Shown here: piece by piece, positions 10,140 to 21,419 of the stretch
How the letters are laid out: every line of letters starts with the position of its first letter
How positions within the stretch are numbered: the stretch's first letter is position 1
NCBI GenBank assembly: GCA_012274445.1
Contig: JAAROD010000004.1
Span: forward strand, 1,612,001 to 1,676,000
Source: Sclerotiophoma versabilis
Taxonomy: Eukaryota; Ascomycota; Dothideomycetes; Pleosporales; Didymellaceae
Length of the DNA stretch: 64,000 nt
Direction of reading: 5' to 3'
Made by a program: the position numbers and the translations under genes
The notes under the pieces: generated by a model
What the model was told of the DNA's origin: nothing
The model's database searches: none
The model's input: the letters and a program-made list of their open reading frames with translations, nothing else

Positions 10140-10820
10140 AGTCAAACTTATCGACGGGCAATGTGTCACCGCACGTGTATCGCAGATCTTCAAGAACTAT
10201 GGCGCAGAGGCGGAGTACAGAAGGGTGGTATAGTGTGTTAACTCGACGACGGTGTTGACCGTGTCAGCTGTAACATCAGCATGTAGGCTGAGCAGGCATC
10301 GGAGAGAGGGTATGCAGTGCCGCGCATTGAGTGCGATAACTTGTCCGAGCTCTGGAGATAGAGAGACGCTGACAAGAAGTGAGGAGCACATGCTCGGGGC
10401 TTTTCGGCCAGCGCTTTTCGACAAAAGGTAGTCGGCGAGATGGAATGATGATTCGGCGTCTGAGTCGTAGCGTCCGTCGAAGGGGATCCCGCCTCCAAGA
10501 AGGTCTGAAACAAGGGCCACATGGTCACTGTAGGCATGCTTGGCGAAGATGTGCCGTGCGCTCCGAATTCATTTGTTGTGATCAAACGACTGCAGACCAT
10601 GGCGTGGGCGTCTGACTATAGCTACAAGGTAGCTTGACCATGTGGCGACGATTCTAGCGTACTGTGTCGAGCATTGTTGTACGACCATTGACATTGTTCG
10701 GGTTGTTGATGTCTTCTACGCCTCAGTCTAGTTGTAGGAGTATCCCGGCAGCTTCATCGCACGCTTCGCTGACTACGTAGCGAAATGGCATACCGTGCTC
10801 TTCTGTGACGTTTAAGAAGT
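10140..10820 (-). pseudogene. Decayed ankyrin-repeat protein gene
   Basis: Reading the minus strand from about 10820, one frame gives ankyrin-like text: GMPFRYVVSEACDEAAGILLQL, a stop, DINNPNNVNGRTTMLDTVR, a stop, NRRHMVKL. After a frameshift the next pieces read ALVSDLLGGGIPFDGRYD and, further on, LLSLHADVTADTVN. These fit the ankyrin pattern (G-TPL-hA, LL--GADvN) with at least two in-frame stops and a frame change. I see no surviving start codon or intact domain array. The 3' continuation to about 10140 is an open stretch of uncertain origin. The parent gene may have been a heterokaryon-incompatibility-type or other ankyrin protein; that is not determinable. Confidence 0.45.
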
Positions 10821-11346
10821 GTCTCTTCGTTTTATGTACGAAGTACTGGAGAGTCGCTCTAAATTAGGCAAAGTAAGTCAAGCCATTACGAACGATTTCG
10901 AAAAGCGGCCTGTAGGTATAATGCATTACGGAAAAGAGGACCACAAAGAAGGTAATTCGGTAACGGTTTCTCGGTATGCTTACGTCGAGCCTCAGGATAC
11001 GGAAAACATCAGGTGTAAGCACTCGATGTGATGCATGCCCGGAGCCCAGCCCAATAAAAACTGATGAGGACCAATTTGGAAGCGCACCCAAGGATCATAA
11101 CCTTTTGACAATAAGAAAGATAAAACATCTGGTCGATTATTCCTGACTGAAAATAATAGAGGACTGCCTGGAGGCTGGAGGTCGACATCGATATTGCTCA
11201 GAGATACGGGAGTGCGATACGTTCTGCCTTGTACAAGCTTCGATTATTGCACCACCTATCTCCACCAAAGGCACCTCGACACCTTTTACGAGACCGACCC
11301 GCAAAACCATATTTATCGCCGCCCGAGTGCTCTAGGAAAGTAACCA

Positions 11347-11560
11347 GTGAGCTTCGACGAACTTACAAATGTGTGCCCTCTCGGCACAGTCCTACTCAAG
11401 ATCGCAGAATGGCGGGTGTCACGGTATCTTGTCGATAGCATGGTGGACGTAGGTGCTGATCATGTTTCGCTCGACAAGCTGGCATATGCTCGACAGTTTT
11501 CTTTTGAGAGCACAGGCAAAGGCAAGAGGAGTACTTCGAAGCTGCAATCAAGGATGAGAG
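11347..11560 (+). pseudogene. Possible second ankyrin-like remnant
   Basis: A plus-strand frame reads VLLKIAEWRVSRYLV then DSMVDVGADHVSLDKL, which resembles one ankyrin unit ending in a VGAD turn. A stop precedes it (TAACCAGTGAGC), and the frame that follows looks random. Evidence is a single weak repeat-like segment, so it may be chance. Confidence 0.22.
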
Positions 11561-12219
11561 CTATGCATGCATCAGCTTGTCTGATGTATATAAAGCAAAA
11601 AACTGAGAAGGTAGAGACGCATAGTATAGACTCGTCTCCCCAAGAGAGTTTTTTTTGCATTCAGTCGTTACGCTGTTGCAGAGCTGTCGTGTGTGAGATA
11701 ACGACGCGTCTAGTTGCAAAGGTGCGTCAGGGTCCAGTGACGTCAATCTTGGAAAGATCGAATGTACGTAGTACTTTTGTCAGGTTTTCTCTCCATATAT
11801 ACATCCTGGAAACTAGCAGTCTGTTGCTTTTCTACTTCTAACAACTGGTTTACATATGCGACCATGTATAGCTCCAATGCGAGCGATACGTTCATGGTGT
11901 TTGAGACACAAGCACCTATATATAGTGCTACACCCTAGCTTGCCGAAAACAGCAACTCCAAAACCGAGTATGACCTGCAAAGCTCACACTTGGTTTCGAG
12001 CGACAGTATACTTTCGTAGAGCATGTGATGTGTCCTTTGAAGAAGTTTAGCCAACCTTCCGGATCATCCATCCGCTCGTACATCCGTTGTCCGCTCCGCT
12101 CCGCTCCGCCCCTCCACTGTAGCGACAAACTCACCATCGGCTCCGACCACCCCTGGAATACTAGTGGTGCTGATGTAGATCCGGGGAAACCGTCAAACGG
12201 AGCAGATAAGTTGTGGCTC

Positions 12220-12246
12220 GGGTGTGGGTGCGGGTGCGGGTGCGGG
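12220..12246 (+). repeat. Five-run GGG array (G-quadruplex motif)
   Basis: Five GGG runs begin at 12220, 12226, 12232, 12238 and 12244, exactly every six bases, separated by three-base loops (TGT, then TGC three times). The array is bracketed by GTGGC (12213-12217) and its complement GCCAC (12246-12250), so a short stem could close around it. It lies in the gene-poor region, far from any supported start codon. Confidence 0.7.
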
Positions 12247-15025
12247 CCACCGGTGAACCCAAAATAGACTGCATCTGATCGCAAGGCTGGTATAGTGACT
12301 GTGCCTGATACAAATGTGAAAACACATACCCGAATGGTGATTTGACATCTACAACGAACAAATACGACTGTTCTTTGTTGATGAAATACATAAGTAGAGT
12401 AAGGTAGTGACTTTGGGGAAAGGCGAAATTGTAGCATCGGCATATATTTTCAACTGCTTCAGGATAGGAACACTTGAGTGGTGTGCACCATATGAAATAA
12501 CTTCTAGAGCATAAGTCCCCTGCATCAGCCCTCGAGTCGTAGCTTAAGTGACGATTACGTCTAGGTTTTTGGTAATTTGACCATAATGACGTGCGTTTTT
12601 GGCCTTGTTCATGGAGGATCAACGTCCACTTGAAGAGTTTGTAGTGTTAGAGTTGGCGGAATTTGATGAGCTGGTAGACGTATTTGAAGTGCTGATGGAT
12701 GATCCTGACGTCTGTGGTTGAGAGGAAGAATTTTGGATTTGACCACAAGAGGGCGCACCTGAGACTTGGAACGGCGCGAAGCGAATTGGCGTGAACGACA
12801 TGATGATAAAGTCGATAATTTAGTCAACGTAGCGGATGATGAAATTGACGTTGGGGAGAGAGTAGAGACACCGCCACTTGAAGAGTTGAGATTTGAAAGA
12901 AGTGCCCACCCGTCAAAGCCTAGATATAGACCTACAGACGTGCTCCTTGCAGACTCTCGTTTCGAAAGCGAACGCCGACGGGACTAGAGAGGAGAGGTGA
13001 GGCCACATACATACAGGCGTTCGCGCAGAAACGTGGAAACGTGTCTGCCTCATGCGCCATCTCCAGGCATACCTAAGTTTAGCTGTATCTGCGCGCCTGC
13101 ACACAAGTTTACGTCGCGTTCCTCGTACAGTGCTATCTTTGGTCGAACTTGTAGTTCTGGTCCGGCAAGTTGCGTCAGTAAGATCGTGACTTTCGGATCG
13201 GAGTAAGCATTCAGCCCTGTCCGCCTACCAGGAAGGCGGTACACTACGAACGACAGCGGTACAATAGGGGATCTGTGGAGCAGGTAAATTAATATTTGTA
13301 CAAGCACCGGGATCTTTCGCGTGATTCAAAGCCTTGTGAGGTGCGCTCTGCGATGGCGTCATCGTAGGCGCCGAAACCGAAGTGGGCAGCGGGAAAGCGA
13401 TCATCTCATGCTCGGCGCTGAAGCTTAATGCTGAAGGTCAATGCTGTCGTGGCGGGTTACAAGGAAGCAGTAGTGACGGATGGATGCGACAAGACGAGGC
13501 ACACTTGCAAGCTTGCCATATTCACTGATGTTCGAGATGATGTGCTGCGGTTTAGTGAACATTGACCGACGTTTAGTGAACGATGCCTGCTCGGTAAAAC
13601 TACGGCAGTAAGCCGTGCGAACGGTCCTCGTCGGCAGCCACTGTTGTACAAACCGGTGAACTGGGTAAGAGTTGCTGCAAGGGCGGGGATTGCTTTTTCG
13701 ATACTAGATCTGAACTCAACAATGTTAGATACTGTATACAAAATATGTTGCTGTTTGTGCAAGGTTCGTTCAAGAGTCAACAAGAAACAACGGCGCCAAG
13801 GGTCCGCGGAACTTCAGCATCGACCGTTGAGTTCGGGATGTGGGTGAGTTAGTGATCTGCGAGAATGAGTCAGCGGACGCGGGAACAATTCCATCAACAT
13901 GCGCCCTTCTCTTGAAAGGACTAAGAGTTTGTCATCATGGTGTGCGCTGGCATGAGTGCATATGAGTCGAATCGACGGCACCTCAAACTCCCGCTTCCCG
14001 GACGGTCGAGGTGATGACCGCCAAGCAAACTTTCGATAAGTTTCAGGCTTCATGAAACTTGCGTGCGAGATCCTCGGGATGTTCAAAGTGCCTACGGCCA
14101 ATAGTGGAGCGAGAGGTTGATAAAGGTGGAGATTCTCGAGTCTGGATTGAGGTAAGTTGCTTACGGTTCTCCACATTTGCACCTTCTAAAGTGGTCGAAG
14201 AGGAGAAAAGAACAAGTAACCACGACACCTGAATCGGGCCTCCTGAAGTTCTTCGTGGACGGCGGACTTAGACTGACTCGGGCAGATCACTTTCTGACAA
14301 AGCCAATGTGGGGCGGAGTGGAGACCCAACTCCAACATCAGCCTTACTTACACGTGCGGAATTGCCATCGTTCCCTCCAGGAGAGGTTGCTGTTCATTCC
14401 GTGTTTGCCCAAGCTGCATTGTGAGAAGGAAACACTGTTTCAGGGCGAATATTTGCGACAATGAGGCTGTATGCGGCCACACAGACCTCAATAGGACTCG
14501 ACGTCACTATTTGCTTCCCGAATTGTATTCCTCGGGAAGTAGCCGCTAGAGCAAGGGTCCTGGGCAGCGCTGCATCGCTTCTTCGGCGCGTTCCTACGTT
14601 CACTATGAGACGATCGCCGCCCTTTTCTTTATTGCTGGACGGCGTTCGTCCGAAGCAGTCCGCTGAGGAATTGATAGGCCCACCACATGCCGAGATTCTG
14701 AAAGTGCAACTTCCTTGTTGTTTGCCTAGCCGCTGGGGACGACATCTTAAAAATCTCGTCTTAACCTCCTTGAGGCGTCGCGGGCCCCACAAATATCCTC
14801 TTGAGCTTGCGCGGAGATAAGGCGCATCTGTGCCATCCCTCCCCGTTTTTTTCGTTTTAATAACAAACGTCTCCCAGGCCATCTGCCGGCCCTCTTGCTG
14901 TCACTTTCTTCCTCTATACATTCCTTAATACTAGTTCTTTAATTGACGCGCCGCAGTGTGGAAGCACGTTCCCCTGCAAACATCTTTCTCGGTTATAGTG
15001 GCAAGGTGCGTCCTGCGTCAGCACC

Positions 15026-18000
15026 ATGGAGAACTCCAATGTACCACTGAACCACTCCACTGCCCGTGAGGAGACCGAGGGCAAGACATATGAAGCCATT
15101 CACCCAGATCGCCATCACATCAAGAACGACAACGAAAGCTCAATCTACGATGATACCGCACGCAATTCCGAGTACGCCAACGAGAAGGGCGTAGGCGAAG
15201 AGGTCAAGGGGGGGATTGCCGTCCAGCGTGCCGAGGCCGAGTTCGCCCAATTGTCCAAGGAGCTTTCGCGCACAAGTGAGATCTCGCGCCGTATGAGCCG
15301 TGTTCAGAGCCACCAAAGCCGCAAGAATCACACCATCGCCGACGTTGAGAAGGCTGTCGATGGGTCTAGCGTCTCATCTGAAGAGGCATTCGATCTTGAG
15401 AAGACCCTCCGCGGTAACCGTGATGAGGAAGAGGCTGCAGGGATCAAGTCCAAGCGCATTGGCGTTGTATGGGATGGTCTGACTGTCAGCGGTATTGGTG
15501 GTGTGAAGAATTATGTCAAGGTAAGCAGTCAGCATCTTATTCCGCGTGCCGAGCCGAGACAGCTGACAGCCGCTTAGACTTTCCCTGACGCCTTCGTTTC
15601 CTTCTTCAATGTATTCGCAACTGCACAGAGCCTTCTGGGGTTTGGCAAGAAGGGCCAGGAGTTTGACATCCTGAAGGACTTCAAGGGTGTCTTGAAGCCT
15701 GGGGAGATGTGTCTGGTCCTTGGTCGTCCAGGTAGCGGTTGCACTACCTTCTTGAAGGTTATCAGTAACCAACGCTTTGGATACACGAACATTAACGGCA
15801 AGGTCCTATATGGTCCTTTTGAGGCTGATTTCTTCGAGAAGCGGTACCGTGGCGAAGCAGTGTATTGCGAAGAAGATGAAAACCACCACCCTACCCTGAC
15901 TGTTGGCCAAACGCTCGACTTCGCTCTCGAAACAAAGGTTCCTGGCAAGCGCCCAGCTGGTCTGTCTCGACAAGCCTTCAAGGACAAGGTCATCGACATG
16001 ATGCTGAAGATGTTTAACATCGAGCACACTAGAAACACCATTGTCGGTAACCCATTCGTGCGTGGTGTATCTGGCGGTGAGCGCAAACGTGTTTCGATCG
16101 CAGAGACCATGATCACGGGTGCCTCCCTCATGTCTTGGGATAACTCAACTCGTGGTCTCGATGCTTCCACGGCCGTCGACTACGCACGCTCATTGCGCAC
16201 ACTCACCAACATCTACAAGACCACCACATTTGTCTCGTTGTACCAAGCCTCTGAGAACATCTACAAGTGCTTCGACAAAGTCCTGGTCATAGACAGTGGA
16301 AGACAGGTGTACTTCGGTCCCGCCGAAGAAGCGCGAGCCTATTTCGAGGGTCTTGGTTTCCTCGAGAAGCCTCGTCAGACCACTCCTGACTATCTAACGG
16401 GTTGTACTGATCCCTTTGAGCGAGAGTACAAGGCCGGTCGAGACGAAACTAACGCTCCTTCAACTCCGGAGCAGCTGGCTGAAGCTTTCAACAAGTCGGA
16501 GAGTGCCGCTCGATTGGCAACAGAGATGACTCAGTACCACGCTGCTATGGAAGAGGAAAAGCACGTTTACGATGATTTCCAGACTGCCGTCAAGGAGGGT
16601 AAGCGTCATGCTTCCAAGAAGTCGGTTTACTCTATTCCTTTCCACCTCCAGGTCTGGGCTCTGGCCAAGCGCCAGTTCTTACTTAAGTGGCAGGACAAGT
16701 TCTCGCTCGTTGTCTCTTGGTTCACATCTCTCGTCATCGCCATCATCATCGGTACTGTCTGGCTCGATCTTCCGGATACCTCTGCTGGTGCCTTCACTCG
16801 TGGTGGTGTCCTGTTCATCGCTCTTCTGTTCAATGCTTTCCAGGCCTTCTCCGAACTCGCCAGTACCATGTTGGGTCGTCCGATCATCAACAAACATCGC
16901 GCGTTTACATTCCATCGACCTTCAGCATTATGGATAGCTCAGATTGGAGTCGATCTTATCTTCGCCGCTGCTCAGATTCTGGTCTTCTCCATCATTGTGT
17001 ACTTCATGACTGGTCTTGCCAGGGATGCTGGTGCTTTCTTCACCTTCTTCCTGATGATCGTTACCGGATATCTCGCCATGACGCTGTTCTTCCGAACGGT
17101 CGGTTGTCTTTGCCCTGACTTTGATGTCGCTATCCGTCTTGCCGCCACAATCATTACGTTGTTTGTCCTTACATCTGGATACCTGATTCAGTGGCAGTCT
17201 GAGCAAGTTTGGCTGCGATGGATCTTCTACATTAACGCACTCGGTTTGGGATTTGCGGCGTTGATGATGAACGAATTCTCCCGAGTTGATCTGACCTGCG
17301 CTGACACTTCGCTCATTCCCTCAGGCCCGGGCTACACCGATATCAATGCTCAGGTCTGCACACTCCCCGGTTCCGTTGCTGGTTCGAACATCGTGCGCGG
17401 TCGCGACTATGTCTCACAGTCGTTTTCCTGGCATGTTGGTGACCTTTGGATGTACTGGGGTATCTGCGTCGCTTTGATCATCGGCTTTCTCCTGGCCAAC
17501 GCCTTCCTCGGAGAGTTTGTAAAGTGGGGTGCTGGGGGTCGTACCGTCACATTCTTTGTCAAGGAGAACAAGGAGTTGAAGGAGCTCAATACTAAGCTTC
17601 GTGAGAAGAAGGAGAGGCGCAATCGCAAGGAGGAAGGTGCAGATGACAGCTCTGAGCTGAACATCGCATCCAAAGCAATTCTTACTTGGGAAGACCTCAC
17701 CTACGACGTGCCTGTCCCCTCAGGCGAGCTACGACTGCTCAAGAATATCTTTGGATACGTGCGCCCAGGCCAGCTGACTGCACTCATGGGTGCATCTGGT
17801 GCTGGAAAGACTACGTTGCTCGACGTACTCGCCAATCGTAAAAACATAGGTGTCATTGGTGGTGACAAGCTCATTGACGGAAAGGTTCCTGGTGTCTCTT
17901 TCCAGCGCGGAACCGCCTATGCAGAACAACTTGACGTTCACGAGCCTGCTGCCACCGTGCGAGAGGCCCTTCGATTCTCTGCCGATCTACGCCAGCCATA

Positions 18001-19567
18001 CGAGACCCCTCAGGCCGAGAAATACGCCTATGTGGAGGAAGTCATTGCACTATTGGAAATGGAAGACATGGCTGACGCCATTATTGGTGACCCCGAGACT
18101 GGTCTTGCTGTCGAGCAGCGTAAGCGTGTAACAATCGGTGTTGAACTTGCCGCCAAGCCGGAGCTACTCCTCTTCCTTGATGAACCCACCTCAGGTCTTG
18201 ACTCCCAGAGTGCTTTCAACATCGTTCGTTTCCTTCGCAAGTTGGCCGCCGCCGGTCAGGCTATTCTCTGTACTATCCACCAGCCGAACTCCGCCCTCTT
18301 CGAGAACTTCGACCGTCTTCTGCTCCTCCAGCGTGGTGGCCAGTGTGTCTACTTCGGTGACATTGGAAAGGACGCTCATGTTCTTCTCGAATACTTCCAC
18401 CGTCACGGCGCTGACTGCCCACCCGACGCCAATCCGGCTGAATGGATGCTTGACGCCGTAGGCGCTGGCTCTGCTCCTCGCATCGGCGACAAGGACTGGG
18501 CTGATGTCTGGAGGGACTCAGAGGAGTTCGCTCAGGTCAAGCGTGACATCGTTGCCATGAAAGAGCAGCGCCTTGCTGAAGTTGGATCTGCCGAGCCTGT
18601 AGAGCAAAAGGAGTACGCCACACCGCTCATGTACCAGATCAAGCTGGTCAACAGTCGCATGAACCTTTCTTTCTGGCGCACACCCAACTACGGCTTTACT
18701 CGTCTCTTCAACCACGTCATTATCGCTCTATTGACGGGGTTGATGTATTTACAACTTGATGACTCGCGCGCATCGCTCCAGTACCGCGTCTTCATTATCT
18801 TCCAGGTCACTGTCCTGCCTGCTCTCATCCTCGCTCAGGTCGAACCCAAGTACGCCATCTCACGAATGATCTCCTTCCGCGAGCAGATGTCCAAGGCCTA
18901 CAAGACGTTCCCCTTCGCTCTCTCCATGGTTATCGCCGAGATGCCTTACAGCATTCTCTGCGCGGTTGCCTTCTTCCTTCCTCTCTACTACATCCCTGGT
19001 CTCAACTCTGAGTCCTCCCGCGCTGGCTATCAATTCTTCATCGTCCTCATCACCGAGATCTTCTCCGTCACTCTCGCTCAAGCGATTGCCGCGCTCACCC
19101 CCTCGCCCTTCATTGCGGCCTACGTCAATCCCTTTATCATCATTATCTTCGCCCTCTTCTGCGGTGTCACAATTCCCAAGCCTCAGATTCCCAAGTTTTG
19201 GCGCGTCTGGCTGTACGAACTCAACCCCTTCACACGTCTCATTGGTGGTATGGTCGTCACTGAACTTCACAACCTGCCTGTCAGGTGTACTTCTGGCGAG
19301 TACAACCAGTTCCGTGCGCCACAGGGCCAGAGTTGTGGTAAGTACATGAGCGACTTCTTCGCTAACGGTGCTCCTGGATATCTCCTCGACGAAGCAGCCA
19401 ACCTCTGCAACTACTGCGCGTACAAGGTCGGTGATGAGTTCTACAAACCGCTTGGCTACTCGTTCAGCAACAGGTGGAGAGACCTTGGCATCTTCATTGC
19501 GTTCATCTTCAGCAACTTGGCTATCTTGTTTGTTGCTGCCCGCTTCTTGAACTTCAACCGACGTTAA
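15026..19567 (+). CDS. Full-size PDR-type ABC transporter (ABC-G)
   Basis: Plasma-membrane ATP-driven exporter of the pleiotropic drug resistance type, likely exporting toxicants such as azoles or plant compounds (family knowledge; substrate unknown). Exon 1 is 15026-15520 and exon 2 is 15578-19567, 1494 residues. The 57-nt intron (GTAAGC...CTTAG) joins NYVK to TFPDAF. Layout is (NBD-TMD)x2: NBD1 with the PDR-specific degenerate Walker A GRPGSGCTT (about residue 214), signature VSGGERKR (329) and SWDNSTRGLD; TMD1 from about 520; NBD2 with canonical GASGAGKTT (903), degenerate signature AVEQRKR (about 1009) and FLDEPTSGLD (1031); TMD2 from about 1190. The degenerate and canonical half-sites are the normal PDR arrangement. 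Downstream is an unrecognised gene. Confidence 0.95.
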
Positions 19568-19998
19568 GCCTTGGCTTGTCGGTGCAGCTTGTTGTCTTCA
19601 AGTTGTACAAAAGCGTATTATTTTAGCGTCTTGTAGACCTTATAGATCTTCATTGGGCGGCGTTTCACATGGGCTTTGTTTGCGAAGTCGTTTACGATAC
19701 TAGTATGTAATACAGACAATGGATTTAACCTCAACATCGAATGTCTTGCCTACGTAAAGCGCAAACCAGACGTGACATACATGATCCTTTGCAGTCACAT
19801 AATGCAGTTGTCTCACAATGCTCATTCAATGTCTGACATCTTGAACGTACTTGTGTCAATTTCTACACTTGAGACGACCTTCGATTGGGGTTCCTCAGAC
19901 ATCTTTCTCCGGTAGACGGCATTCGTTGTTCAGCGTCATCTGTAGCTGAACTTAAAAGCTATACTTATTTCGCGTTGAAAGTAAATCGTTCTTCAAAC
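19568..19998. other. Intergenic between ABC transporter and hypothetical gene
   Basis: Holds the ABC transporter 3' UTR and the promoter of the next plus-strand gene. An open frame runs in from 19885 without an ATG, so it is treated as leader. No repeat or RNA gene seen. Confidence 0.45.
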
Positions 19999-21171
19999 AT
20001 GGCACCAGCAGCATACCACCATAATAACCACCACCATAACCCCAGGGCACTCACAGTTACAAACGTTCAGCACCAAGGCGCGCACGACGTCACTTCTATA
20101 TACGCAATAGTCCCAAGCACAAGCACAACCGCACCTTTTGAGAAGTTGCTTTCACTTAAATCAACTTCTCCCACGCCAAATTCCCAAGCTGCGACGACAC
20201 TCACAGCACCAACACCAATTACCCCCTCCACTCTCCGCACAACATCCTCCAAATACCCCCGCCCCTCACCCCCGTTGTTTCTGTATCCAGAACCCATCGT
20301 CCCCCCGCACGTCTACGGATACACCCACACAATGCAGCACAACGTTCAGGAACCCAGCCCAAAATCACTGCACCGCTCGCTCACGCACGGCAAGTATTAC
20401 CATACACCACCGGTGTCTATGCAGATGTGGCTCGCGACGTTGGTGTTCATTGTCATCGCAATGGTAGGGAGCTGGAGCATCGCTGTGTGCGCGGTGCATT
20501 GGAGGGGTGTGACGACGGGGATGGGATCTCGTCATCGACGTCGGTATGGACCAGGGCGAGAGCGAGAGAGAGAGTTTGAGCGAGCACGAGACGGGCGTCG
20601 CTGGACGCGGCTTTACAGAACCGCGATGCATCGATTCGCTGGAACCCCCCGATATGAAGCTTTGCACAGCGAACAGGAGATTGGCGACCGTGTGGCGGCA
20701 TTTACATCCACACGCGATGGGCTTGCAGAAGGCGACAGCCAGTCGTCGTCGCTGAACCCGTACCTTGTGCCTCCGGGGCAGTCGTTGCGTTGTTCGAAGG
20801 TGTGCAGAGTCAGGCCACGCGGCTCTAGAGAGTGGGCGCAGGAGCACCGGGCTTTTTTTGAGAGAGACACGACTGCTGGTGCTACGTTCTCGGTCGCCTG
20901 TGAAAGAATGTCGAGCGACACGCATGAGGCGTCTAGTGCTGAGGCGAAAGATGTGGAAGCTGAGGTGAGGGGGGCGTTAGAAAGAGCATCGCACGCGCAC
21001 GATTTGGCTGACGAGGTGTTCAACCGTGACGAGAGGAGCTGGGTGGATCTGGGTCTTGCGGCAATCGATGGAGTGGTGGATAGAGTTGCTGCTAGAATTG
21101 TGAGGTGGACGGAAGATGGAGGGAGAGACGAAGAGCTAGTGCTGCCACTTGCTAAAGGCAAGCGGGATTGA
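19999..21171 (+). CDS. Single-pass membrane protein, unknown function
   Basis: 390 residues in one exon. The open frame extends 5' to 19885 but only through a non-ATG codon. The first ATG (19999, context AAACATGG) is a good initiator. I do not recognise the family. Residues 1-140 are low complexity, rich in His, Asn, Pro, Ser and Thr (for example YHHNNHHHN). One strong membrane span lies at about residues 143-165 (WLATLVFIVIAMVGSWSIAV). The remainder is charged, with an Arg/Glu-rich patch (GREREREFERARDGRR) and acidic helices near the end. A long disordered outer part, one span and a charged inner part would fit a fungal cell-surface protein; that is inference. Confidence 0.6.
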   Translation: MAPAAYHHNNHHHNPRALTVTNVQHQGAHDVTSIYAIVPSTSTTAPFEKLLSLKSTSPTPNSQAATTLTAPTPITPSTLRTTSSKYPRPSPPLFLYPEPIVPPHVYGYTHTMQHNVQEPSPKSLHRSLTHGKYYHTPPVSMQMWLATLVFIVIAMVGSWSIAVCAVHWRGVTTGMGSRHRRRYGPGREREREFERARDGRRWTRLYRTAMHRFAGTPRYEALHSEQEIGDRVAAFTSTRDGLAEGDSQSSSLNPYLVPPGQSLRCSKVCRVRPRGSREWAQEHRAFFERDTTAGATFSVACERMSSDTHEASSAEAKDVEAEVRGALERASHAHDLADEVFNRDERSWVDLGLAAIDGVVDRVAARIVRWTEDGGRDEELVLPLAKGKRD

Positions 21172-21419
21172 AAGTCAAGAAGATGAAGGAACTGGCACGT
21201 TGTGCGAGTTGTGCAAGTTGTGCAAGTATATGTTCATATCGTTTGCTAGCCCCAATCATCTTGACCATGATTATCCTCATGCACACTTGCATGTTCTTGT
21301 TCTTATCTTCTATCGCGCTTGCGCTAGCGAAGCGTAGTATCGTCGTACCACTGCCTTCACGCGGCGTCCGTCCGTGTCGCCCAATGCTCGTATAGCCTGT
21401 GGCCGTAGTCGCGTGACCT

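Larger units (their letters stand above)
7274..15025. other. Gene-poor 7.75-kb region with decayed sequence
   Basis: No intact gene that I can support. The region contains broken ankyrin-type coding remnants (10140-10820 minus, perhaps 11347-11560 plus), a G-run array (12220-12246), three CCGCT copies at 12091-12105, and small local duplications such as GTTTAGTGAAC twice near 13551-13581. Open frames here are short, overlap on both strands and lack domain signals. The last several hundred bases are the promoter and leader of the ABC transporter gene, including a pyrimidine-rich tract near 14890-14925. Confidence 0.5.

Noticed and set aside
12619..12801. Ser/Thr/Asn-rich minus-strand ORF and overlapping acidic plus-strand ORF
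   Set aside because: Both come from a GA-rich tract read in either direction. No family, start context or splice support.
14461..14820. 119-codon plus-strand ORF upstream of the ABC transporter
   Set aside because: It overlaps a longer minus-strand frame, has no recognisable features and sits in the likely promoter and leader region.
15026..19567. Degenerate Walker A in NBD1 and degenerate signature in NBD2 of the ABC transporter
   Set aside because: This asymmetry is normal for fungal PDR transporters and is not a defect.
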